The notes under the pieces are model-generated. The model searched no databases. It was not told the DNA's origin and saw only the letters and a program-made list of their open reading frames with translations. 64,000 nucleotides of DNA, from the NCBI GenBank assembly GCA_902363595.1, contig CABJAP010000004.1, forward strand, positions 62,001 through 126,000, written 5' to 3'. Positions within the stretch are counted from its first letter, which is position 1. Each line of letters starts with the position of its first letter. The translations under genes were made by a program, and so were the position numbers. Source of the DNA: Clostridia bacterium. GTDB lineage: Bacteria; Bacillota; Clostridia; Peptostreptococcales; Anaerovoracaceae. Positions 8,560 to 18,800 of the stretch are shown piece after piece.

Positions 8560-10038
8560 TTGGAAAATTTAAATATCTATGAAAGCATCGCTAAAAGATC
8601 CCAGGGTGATATCTATATAGGCGTTGTAGGTCCGGTCCGCGTAGGAAAATCAACCTTCATCAAGCGGTTCATGGATCTGCTGGTAGTGCCTAATATGAAA
8701 AATATCTACGCCAAAGAGAGGCTGCTGGACGAAATGCCCCAAAGCGGTTCCGGCAGGACGATCACGACTACGGAACCAAAATTCGTGCCGGCAGAGGCTG
8801 CCAGCCTGAAGATGCCCGGCAATATGAACTGCCGGGTTCGCCTTGTGGACTGCGTAGGATATTTAGTGCCGGAGGCACTGGGCCATTCGGAAGACGGCAA
8901 ATCCAGAATGGTAAACACTCCCTGGGATGAGGAAAAAATTCCGTTTGAAGAAGCTGCGGAAAAAGGAACGAGAAAAGTAATCGAGGAGCATTCGACCATC
9001 GGCATCGTTGTAACGACGGACGGTACCACTTCGGATATTCCGAGGAAGAACTACGAGGAGGCGGAGGAAACGGTCATCCGCCAGCTGAAGGAGTTGAAGA
9101 AGCCCTTTGTGGTGGTGGTCAATTCCACTGAACCCAAATCGGTCGCGGCTCAGTCTCTGGCCCAGGCGCTGGAGGAAAAACATCATGTTCCGGCCATGGC
9201 GGTCAACTGTATGCGTATGAGCAGCGGGGAGCTGAATCAGATTGTGGAAAAGGTACTCTATCAATTTCCCATCAGCGAGATATCCTTCGAACTGCCGGGA
9301 TTCATGGAAGGGCTGGAAAATGACCACTGGATCAAATCCTCGGTCATTGAAAGCATCCGCGGCTGGTCGGGCACCTTCGAAACGGCGGAGGACATTCAGA
9401 AAACCGTCGATTCTCTGGCAGACGGACAAATTATCCAGTCGGTCCGCGTGGCGGATATGGATTTGGGCAGCGGGCAGGTGGTCATTGACGTGCAAATGGC
9501 CGATGGGCTGTTCTATAAGGTGATCGAGGAGCTGATGGATGAAAAGGTGGAAAACGATTACGAATTTTTCCGCCTGCTGCGCGAATTTTCAGAAGCCAAA
9601 AAGTCTTATGATAAGCTGAAAGGGGCCATGGAGCAGGTTGAGGCCACCGGATATGGAATCGTTCAGCCAAAGCTGATGGAAATGGTTTTGGGCGAACCGG
9701 AGGTGTTCAAGCAGGGGAGCAAGTGCGGAATCCGCCTTACTGCAAAAGCGCCCAGCTTACATATCATCCGTACCGATATTACGACAGAGGTGGCGCCTGT
9801 GGTGGGGACGGAGCAGCAGACTGAGGATTTGGTCAAATATTTGCTCACGGAATTTGAGAATGAGCCGGAGAAGATCTGGGAAACCAACATCTTCGGAAAG
9901 ACTCTGTACGATATGGTTGCCGAGCAGATGCAGAGCAAGCTGGCCGGGGTGCCGGAAAATATCCGGGTTAAGGTGCAGAAATCCCTGCAGAAGATCTGCG
10001 ATGAGGGAAAAGAATATTTTATTTGTATTGTGATATAG
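8560..10038 (+). CDS. spoIVA: stage IV sporulation protein A, spore coat morphogenetic ATPase
   Basis: ATP-hydrolysing protein that polymerises on the forespore surface and forms the base layer of the spore coat; its presence indicates an endospore former. The protein opens MENLNIYESIAKRSQGDIYI, with Walker A GPVRVGKST at 24-32 and the GRTITTTEPKF and RLVDCVGY segments conserved in the family. At 492 residues it has the same length as the Bacillus protein. Translation starts at TTG 8560, supported by GGGAGG at 8546-8551 and by the conserved N-terminus. The hydrophobic C-terminal tail (YFICIVI) fits the membrane-localising end. Confidence 0.97.
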   Translation: MENLNIYESIAKRSQGDIYIGVVGPVRVGKSTFIKRFMDLLVVPNMKNIYAKERLLDEMPQSGSGRTITTTEPKFVPAEAASLKMPGNMNCRVRLVDCVGYLVPEALGHSEDGKSRMVNTPWDEEKIPFEEAAEKGTRKVIEEHSTIGIVVTTDGTTSDIPRKNYEEAEETVIRQLKELKKPFVVVVNSTEPKSVAAQSLAQALEEKHHVPAMAVNCMRMSSGELNQIVEKVLYQFPISEISFELPGFMEGLENDHWIKSSVIESIRGWSGTFETAEDIQKTVDSLADGQIIQSVRVADMDLGSGQVVIDVQMADGLFYKVIEELMDEKVENDYEFFRLLREFSEAKKSYDKLKGAMEQVEATGYGIVQPKLMEMVLGEPEVFKQGSKCGIRLTAKAPSLHIIRTDITTEVAPVVGTEQQTEDLVKYLLTEFENEPEKIWETNIFGKTLYDMVAEQMQSKLAGVPENIRVKVQKSLQKICDEGKEYFICIVI

Positions 10039-10065
10039 ATGGCGATACGTGAATGGCGAAACGAG

Positions 10066-10109
10066 GGCCTTTCTCCGCTGGGCAAACTGGCGGGGAGGGC
10101 TTTTTTATT
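10066..10109 (+). terminator. rho-independent terminator after spoIVA
   Basis: A G/C-rich stem can form between about 10066-10078 and 10090-10100, followed directly by TTTTTT at 10101-10106. It lies about 30 bases after the spoIVA stop. Several G-U pairs are needed in the stem. Confidence 0.6.
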
Positions 10110-10182
10110 TCTTGGAGACAGGGTGAGGGCTTGGGGAAAAGGTGACGGGAATCTGCGGGAAAAACTGAAAAAAATTTTCGCT

Positions 10183-10290
10183 ATTTACGCAGGTTTCAAC
10201 GGCTGCGGCGCTCTCAGATTCGCGATGGGACCGCACGGGCCGCAAGTTGGTGGATCAGGGCCTCGCAATCCCATAACTTTGCGTAAAAAA
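10183..10290. repeat. structured repeat core, copy 1
   Basis: Core bounded by TTTACGCAGGTTTCAACGG and AACTTTGCGTAAAAAA, which are inverted relative to each other. The interior has a GGGCCGCAAGTTGG segment that can form a second, smaller stem. The same family recurs at 10377, 10573, 36329, 38454 and 45988. Confidence 0.8.
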
Positions 10291-10376
10291 TGCAAATCTT
10301 TACAGAAGTTTACCGGGATGTGGGGCTGCTGCGGCGTGGAGATAGGCTGCGGGGATCTGGGGAAAAAAACTTTCAC

Positions 10377-10485
10377 TATTTACGCAAGTTTCAACGGCCG
10401 TGGCGCTGTCAGATCCGCAATGGGGCCGCGCGGGCCGCAAGTTGATGGGATTAGGTCCCGCAACCCCATAGCTTAGCGTAAAAAA
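10377..10485. repeat. structured repeat core, copy 2
   Basis: Same family as the core at 10183. The right arm reads AGCTTAGCGTAAAAAA, one base shorter than in copy 3, which weakens pairing of the arms. Otherwise nearly identical to copy 3. Confidence 0.8.
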
Positions 10486-10572
10486 TGCAAATTTTTACAG
10501 AAGTTTACCGGGATGCGGGCCTGCTGCGGCGTGGAGATAGGCTGCGGGGATCTGGGGAAAAAAACTTTCACT

Positions 10573-10680
10573 ATTTACGCAAGTTTCAACGGCCGTGGCG
10601 CTGTCAGATCCGCAATGGGGCCGCGCGGGCCGCAAGTTGATGGGATTAGGTCCCGCAACCCCATAGCTTTGCGTAAAAAA
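10573..10680. repeat. structured repeat core, copy 3
   Basis: Near-identical to copy 2 at a 196-bp offset, which indicates a recent tandem duplication. Arms are TTTACGCAAGTTTCAACGG and AGCTTTGCGTAAAAAA. Confidence 0.8.
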
Positions 10681-10843
10681 TGCAAATTTTTACAGAAGTT
10701 TACCGGGATGCGGCATGCGGGCCAGCTGCGGGCCTGCTGGCCCCAGGCACCAGGCGGATATAGAAAAATATCATTTGTCAGCAGAGCAAAAAAACGGTAT
10801 GATAAAGAAAAGGACATGTAATGGTAAGGGAAAACAAGAGATC

Positions 10844-11380
10844 ATGAAAAGAGACAAATTATTTGAACAAACAATCGTGCCTTTCTATCAGGAAATATTG
10901 AAATATCTATATGCTCAGACCAATGACCGGATCCTGGCAGAGGATTTAACCCAGGAGACCATGCGAAGTGCCTGGGAAAAGCTGGATCAGGTCAGGCGGC
11001 GGGATTCATACAAAAACTGGCTTATGCAGATTGCACACAATGTGCTGCGATCCCATTACCGGGCCCAGCAGGCGGAAAAGCGGCGCGGCCATGAAGGCGG
11101 GCTGCTCAATATCGATGATTATGAGATTGTGGACGAAGAAGCAGGGAATCTGCTGGACGAGCTGATCGATCAGGAAACGGTGCTGGAACTATTCAAGGAT
11201 TTGGAACCGGCCCAAAAAGAGATCATTTCGCTCCACCTGTTTCTCAACGTTCGATTTTCCGATGTGGCGGAAATCCTCAATATGAACCACAACACCGTCC
11301 GGGTCTATTACCGGCGGGCATTGAAGCAGGTGGAAAAGAGCTATTATCGTCAGAAAAATAAGGAAGGAGGCAGCCTGTAA
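10844..11380 (+). CDS. ECF-type RNA polymerase sigma factor
   Basis: A 178-residue sigma-70 family protein. Region 2 is visible as YQEILKYLYAQTNDRILAED then LTQETMRSAWEKL and the WLMQIAHNVLRSHYR segment. Region 4 near the C-terminus has a helix-turn-helix (FSDVAEILNMNHNTVRVYYR). It would redirect RNA polymerase to a small regulon. I start at ATG 10844; an in-frame ATG at 10799 has no better ribosome site. The stop TAA shares one base with the ATG of the next gene (TAATG), so the pair is coupled, as with anti-sigma partners. The target stress is unknown. Confidence 0.9.
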   Translation: MKRDKLFEQTIVPFYQEILKYLYAQTNDRILAEDLTQETMRSAWEKLDQVRRRDSYKNWLMQIAHNVLRSHYRAQQAEKRRGHEGGLLNIDDYEIVDEEAGNLLDELIDQETVLELFKDLEPAQKEIISLHLFLNVRFSDVAEILNMNHNTVRVYYRRALKQVEKSYYRQKNKEGGSL

Positions 11381-12105
11381 TGAATGAAGAAAAGAGTCAG
11401 GAAAAATTTGAAGACGCGCTGAAGGAGGCCTTTGAAGCAGATTTTGAACAAAACTGCCAGGGCAGGACAGGGCCTGACCTGAGCTTTATGAAAGAGCAGG
11501 CCCGGGAAAAGCCGAAGAAAAAATACCGGGTTTCCTTTGGTAAAGTCGCGGCAGTGGTGATGATCGTCCTGCTGGGAACCAATGCGGTGCTGCTCCTTTC
11601 CAATAATTCGCAGTCTTACGGAGACAAAGGGATTCTGCACCGACTCTATCAGGGAATTGCGGGAATTGTAACCGACTCTGACGAAGAGGTGAATCCGGAA
11701 GACGAAGTGGAATCCCTCACCATCACCAGCATGAAGGATATGGATAAAGCGAAGCGTTTCCTGCCGGAGCTGTATGTGCCCGAATATATTCCCCAGGGCT
11801 ACCAATTGAACAACTTAACCATCGACAAATATGCGGGCGGCGATTATGTGGGTACATATGAGTTTACCGATGAAGAGGGCTCCGTATTGGGAATTTGCCC
11901 GATGGCAATCGCCGGCGACAGCAGCTATGCTACTTCAGGAAAAGGAGAGATGATCGAGCTTGCCGACCGAAAAATCCTGGTTGCTTATGATGATGTGGAG
12001 CAGTGCTATACTGCGGCGGTCTATACGGAAAGCTGTCTAATGGACATCAGCGGCAAACTGGATAAGGACGAGATCATACGAGTGGCAAAGGGATTGAAAC
12101 AATAA
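11380..12105 (+). CDS. membrane-anchored DUF4367-like protein, likely anti-sigma partner
   Basis: A 241-residue protein with a charged N-terminal segment of about 55 residues, one transmembrane helix (VAAVVMIVLLGTNAVLLL, about 58-76) and an extracytoplasmic C-terminal domain. The outer domain contains LYVPEYIPQGYQL, the kind of segment typical of DUF4367 domains found in clostridial anti-sigma proteins. Overlap with the sigma gene (TAATG) and the topology support a role in binding the sigma factor inside and sensing outside. No zinc-finger HxxxCxxC motif is visible in the cytosolic part. The role is inferred. Confidence 0.7.
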   Translation: MNEEKSQEKFEDALKEAFEADFEQNCQGRTGPDLSFMKEQAREKPKKKYRVSFGKVAAVVMIVLLGTNAVLLLSNNSQSYGDKGILHRLYQGIAGIVTDSDEEVNPEDEVESLTITSMKDMDKAKRFLPELYVPEYIPQGYQLNNLTIDKYAGGDYVGTYEFTDEEGSVLGICPMAIAGDSSYATSGKGEMIELADRKILVAYDDVEQCYTAAVYTESCLMDISGKLDKDEIIRVAKGLKQ

Positions 12106-12124
12106 CAGGCGGCCCCCTTGTCAG

Positions 12125-12161
12125 AAAAAGGCCGGGCAGAACCGATGGGCCTCCGCCCGGC
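12125..12161 (-). terminator. rho-independent terminator of the minus-strand secreted protein gene
   Basis: GCCGGGC (12131-12137) pairs with GCCCGGC (12155-12161). Read on the minus strand the hairpin is followed by TTTTT (complement of 12129-12125). It lies just past the stop of the minus-strand gene at 12177; there is no T-run for the plus direction. Confidence 0.75.
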
Positions 12162-12176
12162 GAAAACAGCCGGCTG

Positions 12177-12653
12177 CTAGGATGATAACGCCTTATAATA
12201 AGTAGCGGAACTGGACGTTCCACTCTTCACGTATTTGATCGTCGCCTTGATGCGATATGTTTTCTTAGATGAAATGGTAAATTTGGCTGCGTGGCGGATT
12301 CTGCTGGATTTGGCAGTCTGAACGGCCGCCGTACCGGTGTTTTTGTAGGTCCCGTCAGAAGCCAGATATTGGAGCTGAATGGTGGACTTGATGCTGGAAG
12401 CCCCTGTTCGTGCTGCGATCACGGCAGCCTGCGCTTTCGTGGAAGACAGCTTTGTGAAAGACAACGTGGTAGAGACGGCAAAAGGCACGATCTGGCCGCT
12501 GCCCTCTGATGCCGGCTCATCATCCAGGTACACTTTATTTTCCAAAAGCTCTTCTACAAAACCATCCTCTGAAGATGCGGCTGCGCAGGCTGTCTGTGAA
12601 GCCAGCAGCCCCAGGACAACGAGCAGTGGAAGAAATACGTTTAATCGCTTCAT
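12177..12653 (-). CDS. small secreted protein of unknown function
   Basis: A 158-residue protein with a classical signal peptide (MKRLNVFLPLLVVLGLLAS, cleavage likely after TACA near residue 24). The mature part is rich in Ser, Thr and Lys and looks like a single beta-sandwich-type domain (STTLSFTKLSSTKAQAAVI, TYRIKATIKYVKSGTSSS). An AAGGAGG site precedes the ATG on the minus strand. It is divergent from the giant RHS gene and shares its control region, so the two may be co-regulated. I do not recognise the family. Confidence 0.7.
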   Translation of the reverse strand: MKRLNVFLPLLVVLGLLASQTACAAASSEDGFVEELLENKVYLDDEPASEGSGQIVPFAVSTTLSFTKLSSTKAQAAVIAARTGASSIKSTIQLQYLASDGTYKNTGTAAVQTAKSSRIRHAAKFTISSKKTYRIKATIKYVKSGTSSSATYYKALSS

Positions 12654-12684
12654 AACTACCTCCTTAAAAACCCCCTTTAATAAG

Positions 12685-12759
12685 TAAGACGCAAAATCAG
12701 CAAATTTTGTTACAAATTTCGAAAAAGTTGTAACATTTTGACTATGAAAATGCGTCTTA
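12685..12759. promoter_or_regulatory. nested inverted repeat in the divergent control region
   Basis: Three inverted pairs are nested around one centre: TAAGACGCA (12685-12693) with TGCGTCTTA (12751-12759), CAAAAT (12692-12697) with ATTTTG (12735-12740), and GTTACAA (12709-12715) with TTGTAAC (12728-12734). The symmetry lies between two divergent genes, as expected for operator sites of a regulator controlling both. The regulator is not identifiable. Confidence 0.45.
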
Positions 12760-12765
12760 TATTAT
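12738..12765 (+). promoter_or_regulatory. candidate promoter for the giant RHS gene
   Basis: TTGACT at 12738-12743 and TATTAT at 12760-12765 are separated by 16 bases and face the RHS gene. The right arm of the nested inverted repeat (12751-12759) falls between them, so a protein bound there would block the promoter. Confidence 0.35.
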
Positions 12766-12801
12766 ATATAGGGGGGATTTTTTTAAAAAGGAGGAAAGAA
12801 C

Positions 12802-15800
12802 ATGGAAACGAAACGAAGCTACAAGGCGTTGGCATGGATCCTATCCATCTGCCTGGTCATCACACTGATCCCAGAATTGGGTTTCGCAGCAAGCACAGGC
12901 GCCGGCAGCGCAAAGACACCTGCCATCAGCCCGGACGAGGTGACCGAAGAAAACGTCGTTGAATCCAAGAAAACGACCGACACCACCACCTATGACCTGG
13001 GAGGCGGTCAGGAAATGACCGTTTTCCACGGAGGAGAGGTCCGTTATGAAAACGAAAAAGGAGAACTGGTCGATTACGATCCTTCACTGGTCAAAATCCA
13101 GGATGGAGAAAAGACAGACCAGGATCAGAATCTGGACGAGTACGCCTATGAGAACAAAGAGGGAGATAAGAAACAATATATCCCACAGACCCTTTCAGAA
13201 AAAACGCCCATTCTCATGGAGTACAAGGACTACCGGATCGGATTTGCGCCCACAGATAAAACCCTGAAACAATCCGGCGCAGGAAAAGAACCGGTAGAAA
13301 TCAAAAAGGAAAAGATTCCAACCACCTACGAGCAGGAAGAGAAGCTTCCCATCAATGCAGTCTACGGGGATCAAGAGGCGACCCTCACCTATACCTCAGG
13401 AGAACATGGTATCAAAGAGACCCTTACCCTGGAAAAAAAGCCTGAGAACAATGTATTCCAGTACCGTCTCCAGCTGAAAGGCATGACCGCCCGCAAGAAT
13501 GTAACCGACCAGGGGATCACGCTGTACGATCAAGAGAGCGGAGACATTGTGGGGGATATTTCCGCGCCCTGGATGAACGATGCCAGCGGCGATGCGTTCA
13601 GCGAAGCCATCACTTATCAATTGAAAAAAGACGGGGACAAGGAGGGCCAATATCTGCTTTCCATGACAATCGATGAGGCATACCTTTCCGACCCGCAGCG
13701 CCAGTATCCGGTAACCGTGGATCCATCTACCACCTGGACCGGTTCCAGCAAAGTAAAGGACGCCTATATCATCAGCGGCAGCTATAAAAATACCAACTTT
13801 TACGAAAGTGGAACCAAGGTGATGCCCGCGGGAAAGAACAGCACCGGTACCCATCGTACCTGCATTCAGTTTACCGACATCAAGAAAACCATAAAAGGCC
13901 GCACCGTAACCAGCGCCAAGCTAACCGTGTATGAAACCGGCACCGGCGCCAGCAAGCAGAAGGTGGGCGCTCACCGCATCAAGGAGTCCTGGTCGCCGGG
14001 AAGCGTAACATGGACCAAACGGCCGTCCTTTGTCAGCACGGCCTACAGCACTATCACCACAAAGAAAACGGCCAAAACCGCCCATACCTTCAATCTGCTG
14101 TCCTATGGGCAGAGCCTGGCAAATGACAGCATACCCAGCTACGGAATCATTCTCAATAATAATACCGCATCCCCCAGCTATGCATGCTTTTACGGAAGCC
14201 GGCATGCCACCAGCGGATACAGGCCAAAGCTGGTGGTAACTCACTACAAGGTGCCCAATGCCCCCAGCGTATCCCTTTCCACATCAGGAAGCAATACAGG
14301 AACGGGCCTCAGCTTTAGCCACAGCGGCATGGACATGACCGATGTGAAGAGCGTTCAATATAAAATACAAAGATACAACGGATCCGCCTACGCAGACTAC
14401 ACGTCGGGAGCGGCCAATCAGACAGGAAGCACCGGTCTTCCCGCTCTGCCGGACGGAATCTATCGCGTCCTTGTTTGGGGCGTTAATAAGGGAGACGCGG
14501 CAGGAAGCGCCGGATACAGCGGAAGCTTGACGGTGGATAAGACACCGCCGGCGCTGACCTTATCCGGACCCAGCACCACTGCCCAGGCGCCGTCCGGGAG
14601 CAAATCGCCCAAGATCACCTGGAGCGCATCGGATACCAATCTGAGTACCGTGCAATATTCCGTAGACGGAGGAGCTTACAGCAGCGGCAGCCTCAATGCC
14701 AGCGGCACCCAGGAGCTGAAAACCTTCGAGACGTCGGGCAGCCATACGATTACCATGAAGGCCACTGACCGGTACGGAAACAGCACAACCAGGAGCTTTA
14801 CCTATTACCTGGATATCGACAAACCATCCATCGGCAGCGTGGGGGTTAAAACGAAAGAGAAAGAAACGCTGGGAACGGACTGGACCACCGATGCAGATCC
14901 TGTCATACGCTTTGACGGCATTACGGACAACATCGCTTTGACTCAGACCTCCATCCAATATGCCATAACAAGAGGCGAAGCCCTTCCAAAAGAAGAGGAG
15001 TACCATGCCATCGCCTTTGAGACCATTTCTTCCGGCATACCTTTTGAAGGAACCTTCCGGCTGACCAAGGAAGAACAAGCCATGAAGTCCGATGCGTTCC
15101 TGATCCATCTGCGGGTCAAAGACACAGCCGGAAACAGTGAGGTCAAGACGCTGGCCTTTAACCGGGACAATGAAGCGCCTACGGCAAAACTGAAAGTCAT
15201 GGCCCACAGCGGCTCTGCGGCAATTACAGAAGTTGCGGGTACCGTTACCATCGCAGCAGAACTGAGTGGCACCGGCAGCCCGCTGAAAGAAGCCAAATTA
15301 AACTTGTACCGCATCACCAAAACCACCGATGAAGCGGGCCAGGAAATAGAAAAAGAGGAATATGTCAATACGCTGGAAGAGGACATCACCCAGGCCACAT
15401 CCTTGGAGTGGAACACAACAGCGCTGGAAAACGGCGACTATCGGCTGAAAGCGGCCGTAAAGGACTCTTCCGACCTGGAAGGAAGCGGCACTTATGATAT
15501 TAAGATTGCCAACCCACAGGGGGGCCCGATCATTACTGCCAAACCGATTCGGGAAAATCCGCTCCAGGCAGCTTGGAAATTCGATGAGAGCGGCATCAAG
15601 ATTAAAGGGATGGAGTACCTGCTTCCGGGAGATACGGAGTGGACCAAAGTGCCTGATTCAGCGAAAGAATCCGGCCAGTTTACAATAACCCTGCCTAAAG
15701 AAGGAAGCTACGACATCCAGTTCCGGGCCATCGATACAGCGGGGGTGCCAACCAAGGTAACAACCCAAACCTGTATCTATGACCAGACTGCCCCGACTGC

Positions 15801-18800
15801 CCAGATCAAATCCTTTGCAAGGGGCCGGATCAAGGGCACTGCCAGCGATGCTCTGCTGGCGGAATGGAAGATCTTCTGCAAAGAAGCAGATCAGCCGGAC
15901 GAGGCATATACCGAGAAACTGAAAGGTACTCAGGAAGTAAAGGACGGCGAGCTGGGAATTCTGGATTTGACCGATTCCTACTTTAAGACCGGCCAAAGAT
16001 ATGCCTTAAAGCTGGTAGTGACCGATCAGGCGGGAAATCAGTCCCAGGCATTGAAAGAAATCTACAAGCCAGCCGATGAAACCTGCATTCAGGTAAAAGA
16101 AGCAAAATTTGCCATCAAGCGGCCGCCCTGGTACACCGATTATGCCACCAGCAGTTTTACCATTGCGGCCCAGACAGAAAAGCTGGAACTGAAAGAGCTG
16201 GAAAAAGACTTTTTGTCCTCCGGCGAGATCACCTGGTACCTGGACAACCAGAAGGCAGGGACAGGCGCTGCCCTGGCAAAAGATTTTTCGACCTATGAAG
16301 AAGGCAAAGATCACCGGATTCTGGCTGTTCATAAAAATGAAAAAGGAGAATATGCATACAGCAGATCGATCACAAAGAACGATCTCATTAAGCCGGTTTC
16401 CTTCGGAAAGACGGCCGCCGTCACCCAGGAACAAACGGTACAAATAAACAAGGATGCGGCGTCGCTGCGCCTGGCGGCAGAAACAGAAAGTGAAAGCGGA
16501 CAGGTCATTTCCTATCAGATTCGAGTCGGGGATGGAGCGTTTATGGACATGGAGCCGGGAAAAACCTATCAAATTTCCCAGCTGACCAGCGGACAGGCTT
16601 ACGCAGGGACCTTTACCATAAAAGCCAGCGCACAGACAGAGACCGTCTTTCCGGAAGGCTCCCTGGAGCTGGACACTTTGGAGGGAGAATCCTTCAACGT
16701 CAGCGCCCTGGCGGGCTACATACCCAAGACTGCTTCCGTAAAGCACCGTCTCAATGATCGGGTCTATCTATATTGGGACAACAGCTTGCCCGACGGAGAC
16801 ACCAGCCTGAGCTATAACGTTTATCACAGCGCGGACAAGGACTTCGTACCTGCAAAAGAAAATCTGGCGGCGGAGAACGTGCAGGCCGGCTACTACAGCG
16901 AAATCAACGTCAATTATGGCGGCAACTACTACTACCGCATTACAGCTGTGAAACGAGACGCAAACGGCAAGATCCTTTCCGAAAGCATGCCTTCCAAGGT
17001 TTACGGCGGACGGATTCTGGATTATGACGAGCATACAAAGCGGCTGGGACTGCAGGAATACTGGCAGTATGAGGAGTTTAACAATCCGGTTGGAAGCGGC
17101 AGCATCGAAAAGAGCAGCGGCAACTTTGTCTATCAGCAGACAGATGCTTCCCTGCCCAACGAAAAACTGGAAGTAGAGCTGACCAGAACCTACAACAGCC
17201 AGTCCAGCGAAAAGTCAGCCTTTGGCCTGGGATGGAACCACAATTACGACCTGGAGCTTCTCAATGTTTATGATAAAGAAACAGACAGCTTTGACAATGT
17301 GGTTTTCAAGGACAGCAGCGGCAGCATCTTCCGCTTCATAAAAAATTCGCAGGACCCGAATATTTACATATCTTCCCAGGGTGAATACATCACCATGAAG
17401 AAGGAAGGAAAGACCGAAGACGTACAGATCCAGGAAAAGAAGGCCGGACCATCGGGCGAAAACCAGATGAAAACGGTGCAGGTCGCCAGCCAATATACGG
17501 TCCGCACCAAAGACAATCAGGAATACCGCTTTAACGGAGGCGGCCAGCTGGTTTATCTCACTGAACCCAACGGCAACTTCCTGCTCTTTGAATATCAGGA
17601 AAAGACCGGGATGCTGGAAAACATCATAACCAACCGCAACTTGACGATGCACTTTGGTTACAATTCCACGGATCCCAATGCGGATATGCTGCTGGTGGAT
17701 AAGGTCACGCTCCCGGACGGAGGCACCAGGGCGTACACCTACAAAGAGTCGGGAGAGGATCGTCTTTTGACCCAGGTAAAAGCCACTGGAAGCGACGGCA
17801 AAGAGGTCGTATATGCGTACGGCTATGATCAGGCGGATACGCCCAATGTGAATGTAATCAAAGACGCGGAGGGCAACGCTTATCTGCTGACTTATGATGC
17901 TGAAAAGGTGACGGAAACCCAATATCCCAATAAGGACAAGCTGCTCTTTGAATATGAAGCAGCAGCAAACGGCGCAGGCAGGACCGTAACCAAAAAGCTG
18001 GCGGACAAGCGGGCCCTCCTGGGTTATCGGGAAGTTGGCAGCCAGACAGACCGGTTCAATCAGAAGGGCTATTGCGTAGAAAGCACGGATGTCAATGGCA
18101 ACAGCACCACCTTTGATTATAAAGATGGGATCTGCATAAGCTCCTCATGGAAAACGGACAGCGCTTATGTGGCCGAAGATGGGGCTATTAAAAACAGAGG
18201 CGAAACCGAAAGGCACGAGCTGACCGAGCTGGGAGAGAGAAGAAATACCACCAAAGAGGTCAGTGAAGACGGAAGTATTTCCACCTATGTCTACTATGCG
18301 GATACTTCTGATCTGGACATTCAGGATCTGGTCAGCCACGTTTGGACCCTCAATCAGGATCAGGACCTGGAGGAAGACGACTACTATGAGTATGATGAAT
18401 TCGGCAACGAGATTGAGGACTATGACGACTTTGAAGATATCACCACCCTCAGCGACTACGACGATGACGGAGAGCTTTTGAGCGAGATCGAGTACTATGT
18501 AGGCGATTTGGATTACGATGTGGACATGGACGAGGGCGTATTGAAGGAGGTCGTTCGCACCACCACCTATGCTTACGCTTACGACGATGCGGGCAATAAG
18601 ACGGAAACAGTAACGGAGATCAGCGGCGATAAAAAGACCGAGACCATCACCAAATACGACCGTATGGGTAACGAAACATCCGTATCCATCCGATCCGGAG
18701 CAGCGGACAAGACCCTGGGAGAAGCCGATCTGGACAGCGAAACCGCTACCGAATACGACGGTCTTGGCCAGGAAGTCAAAGTGACGGCAAAAGACGGAAA

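Larger units (their letters stand above)
10150..10735. repeat. tandem array of three ~195-bp units of a structured intergenic repeat
   Basis: Three head-to-tail units of about 194-196 bp fill most of the gap between spoIVA and the sigma factor gene. Units 2 and 3 are almost identical, differing mainly by one deleted base near 10475; unit 1 is more diverged. Each unit has a ~108-bp core bounded by inverted arms (TTTACGCAAGTTTCAACGG at one end, AACTTTGCGTAAAAAA at the other) and a spacer starting near TTTACAGAAGTTTACCGGGA. Open frames across the array are repeat-driven and show no protein family features, so I see no gene here. Confidence 0.85.

Noticed and set aside
10039..10821. Plus-strand open frames across the repeat array after spoIVA
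   Set aside because: They repeat with the 195-bp units, start at no ribosome site and encode no recognisable domain; the array is better read as non-coding repeats.
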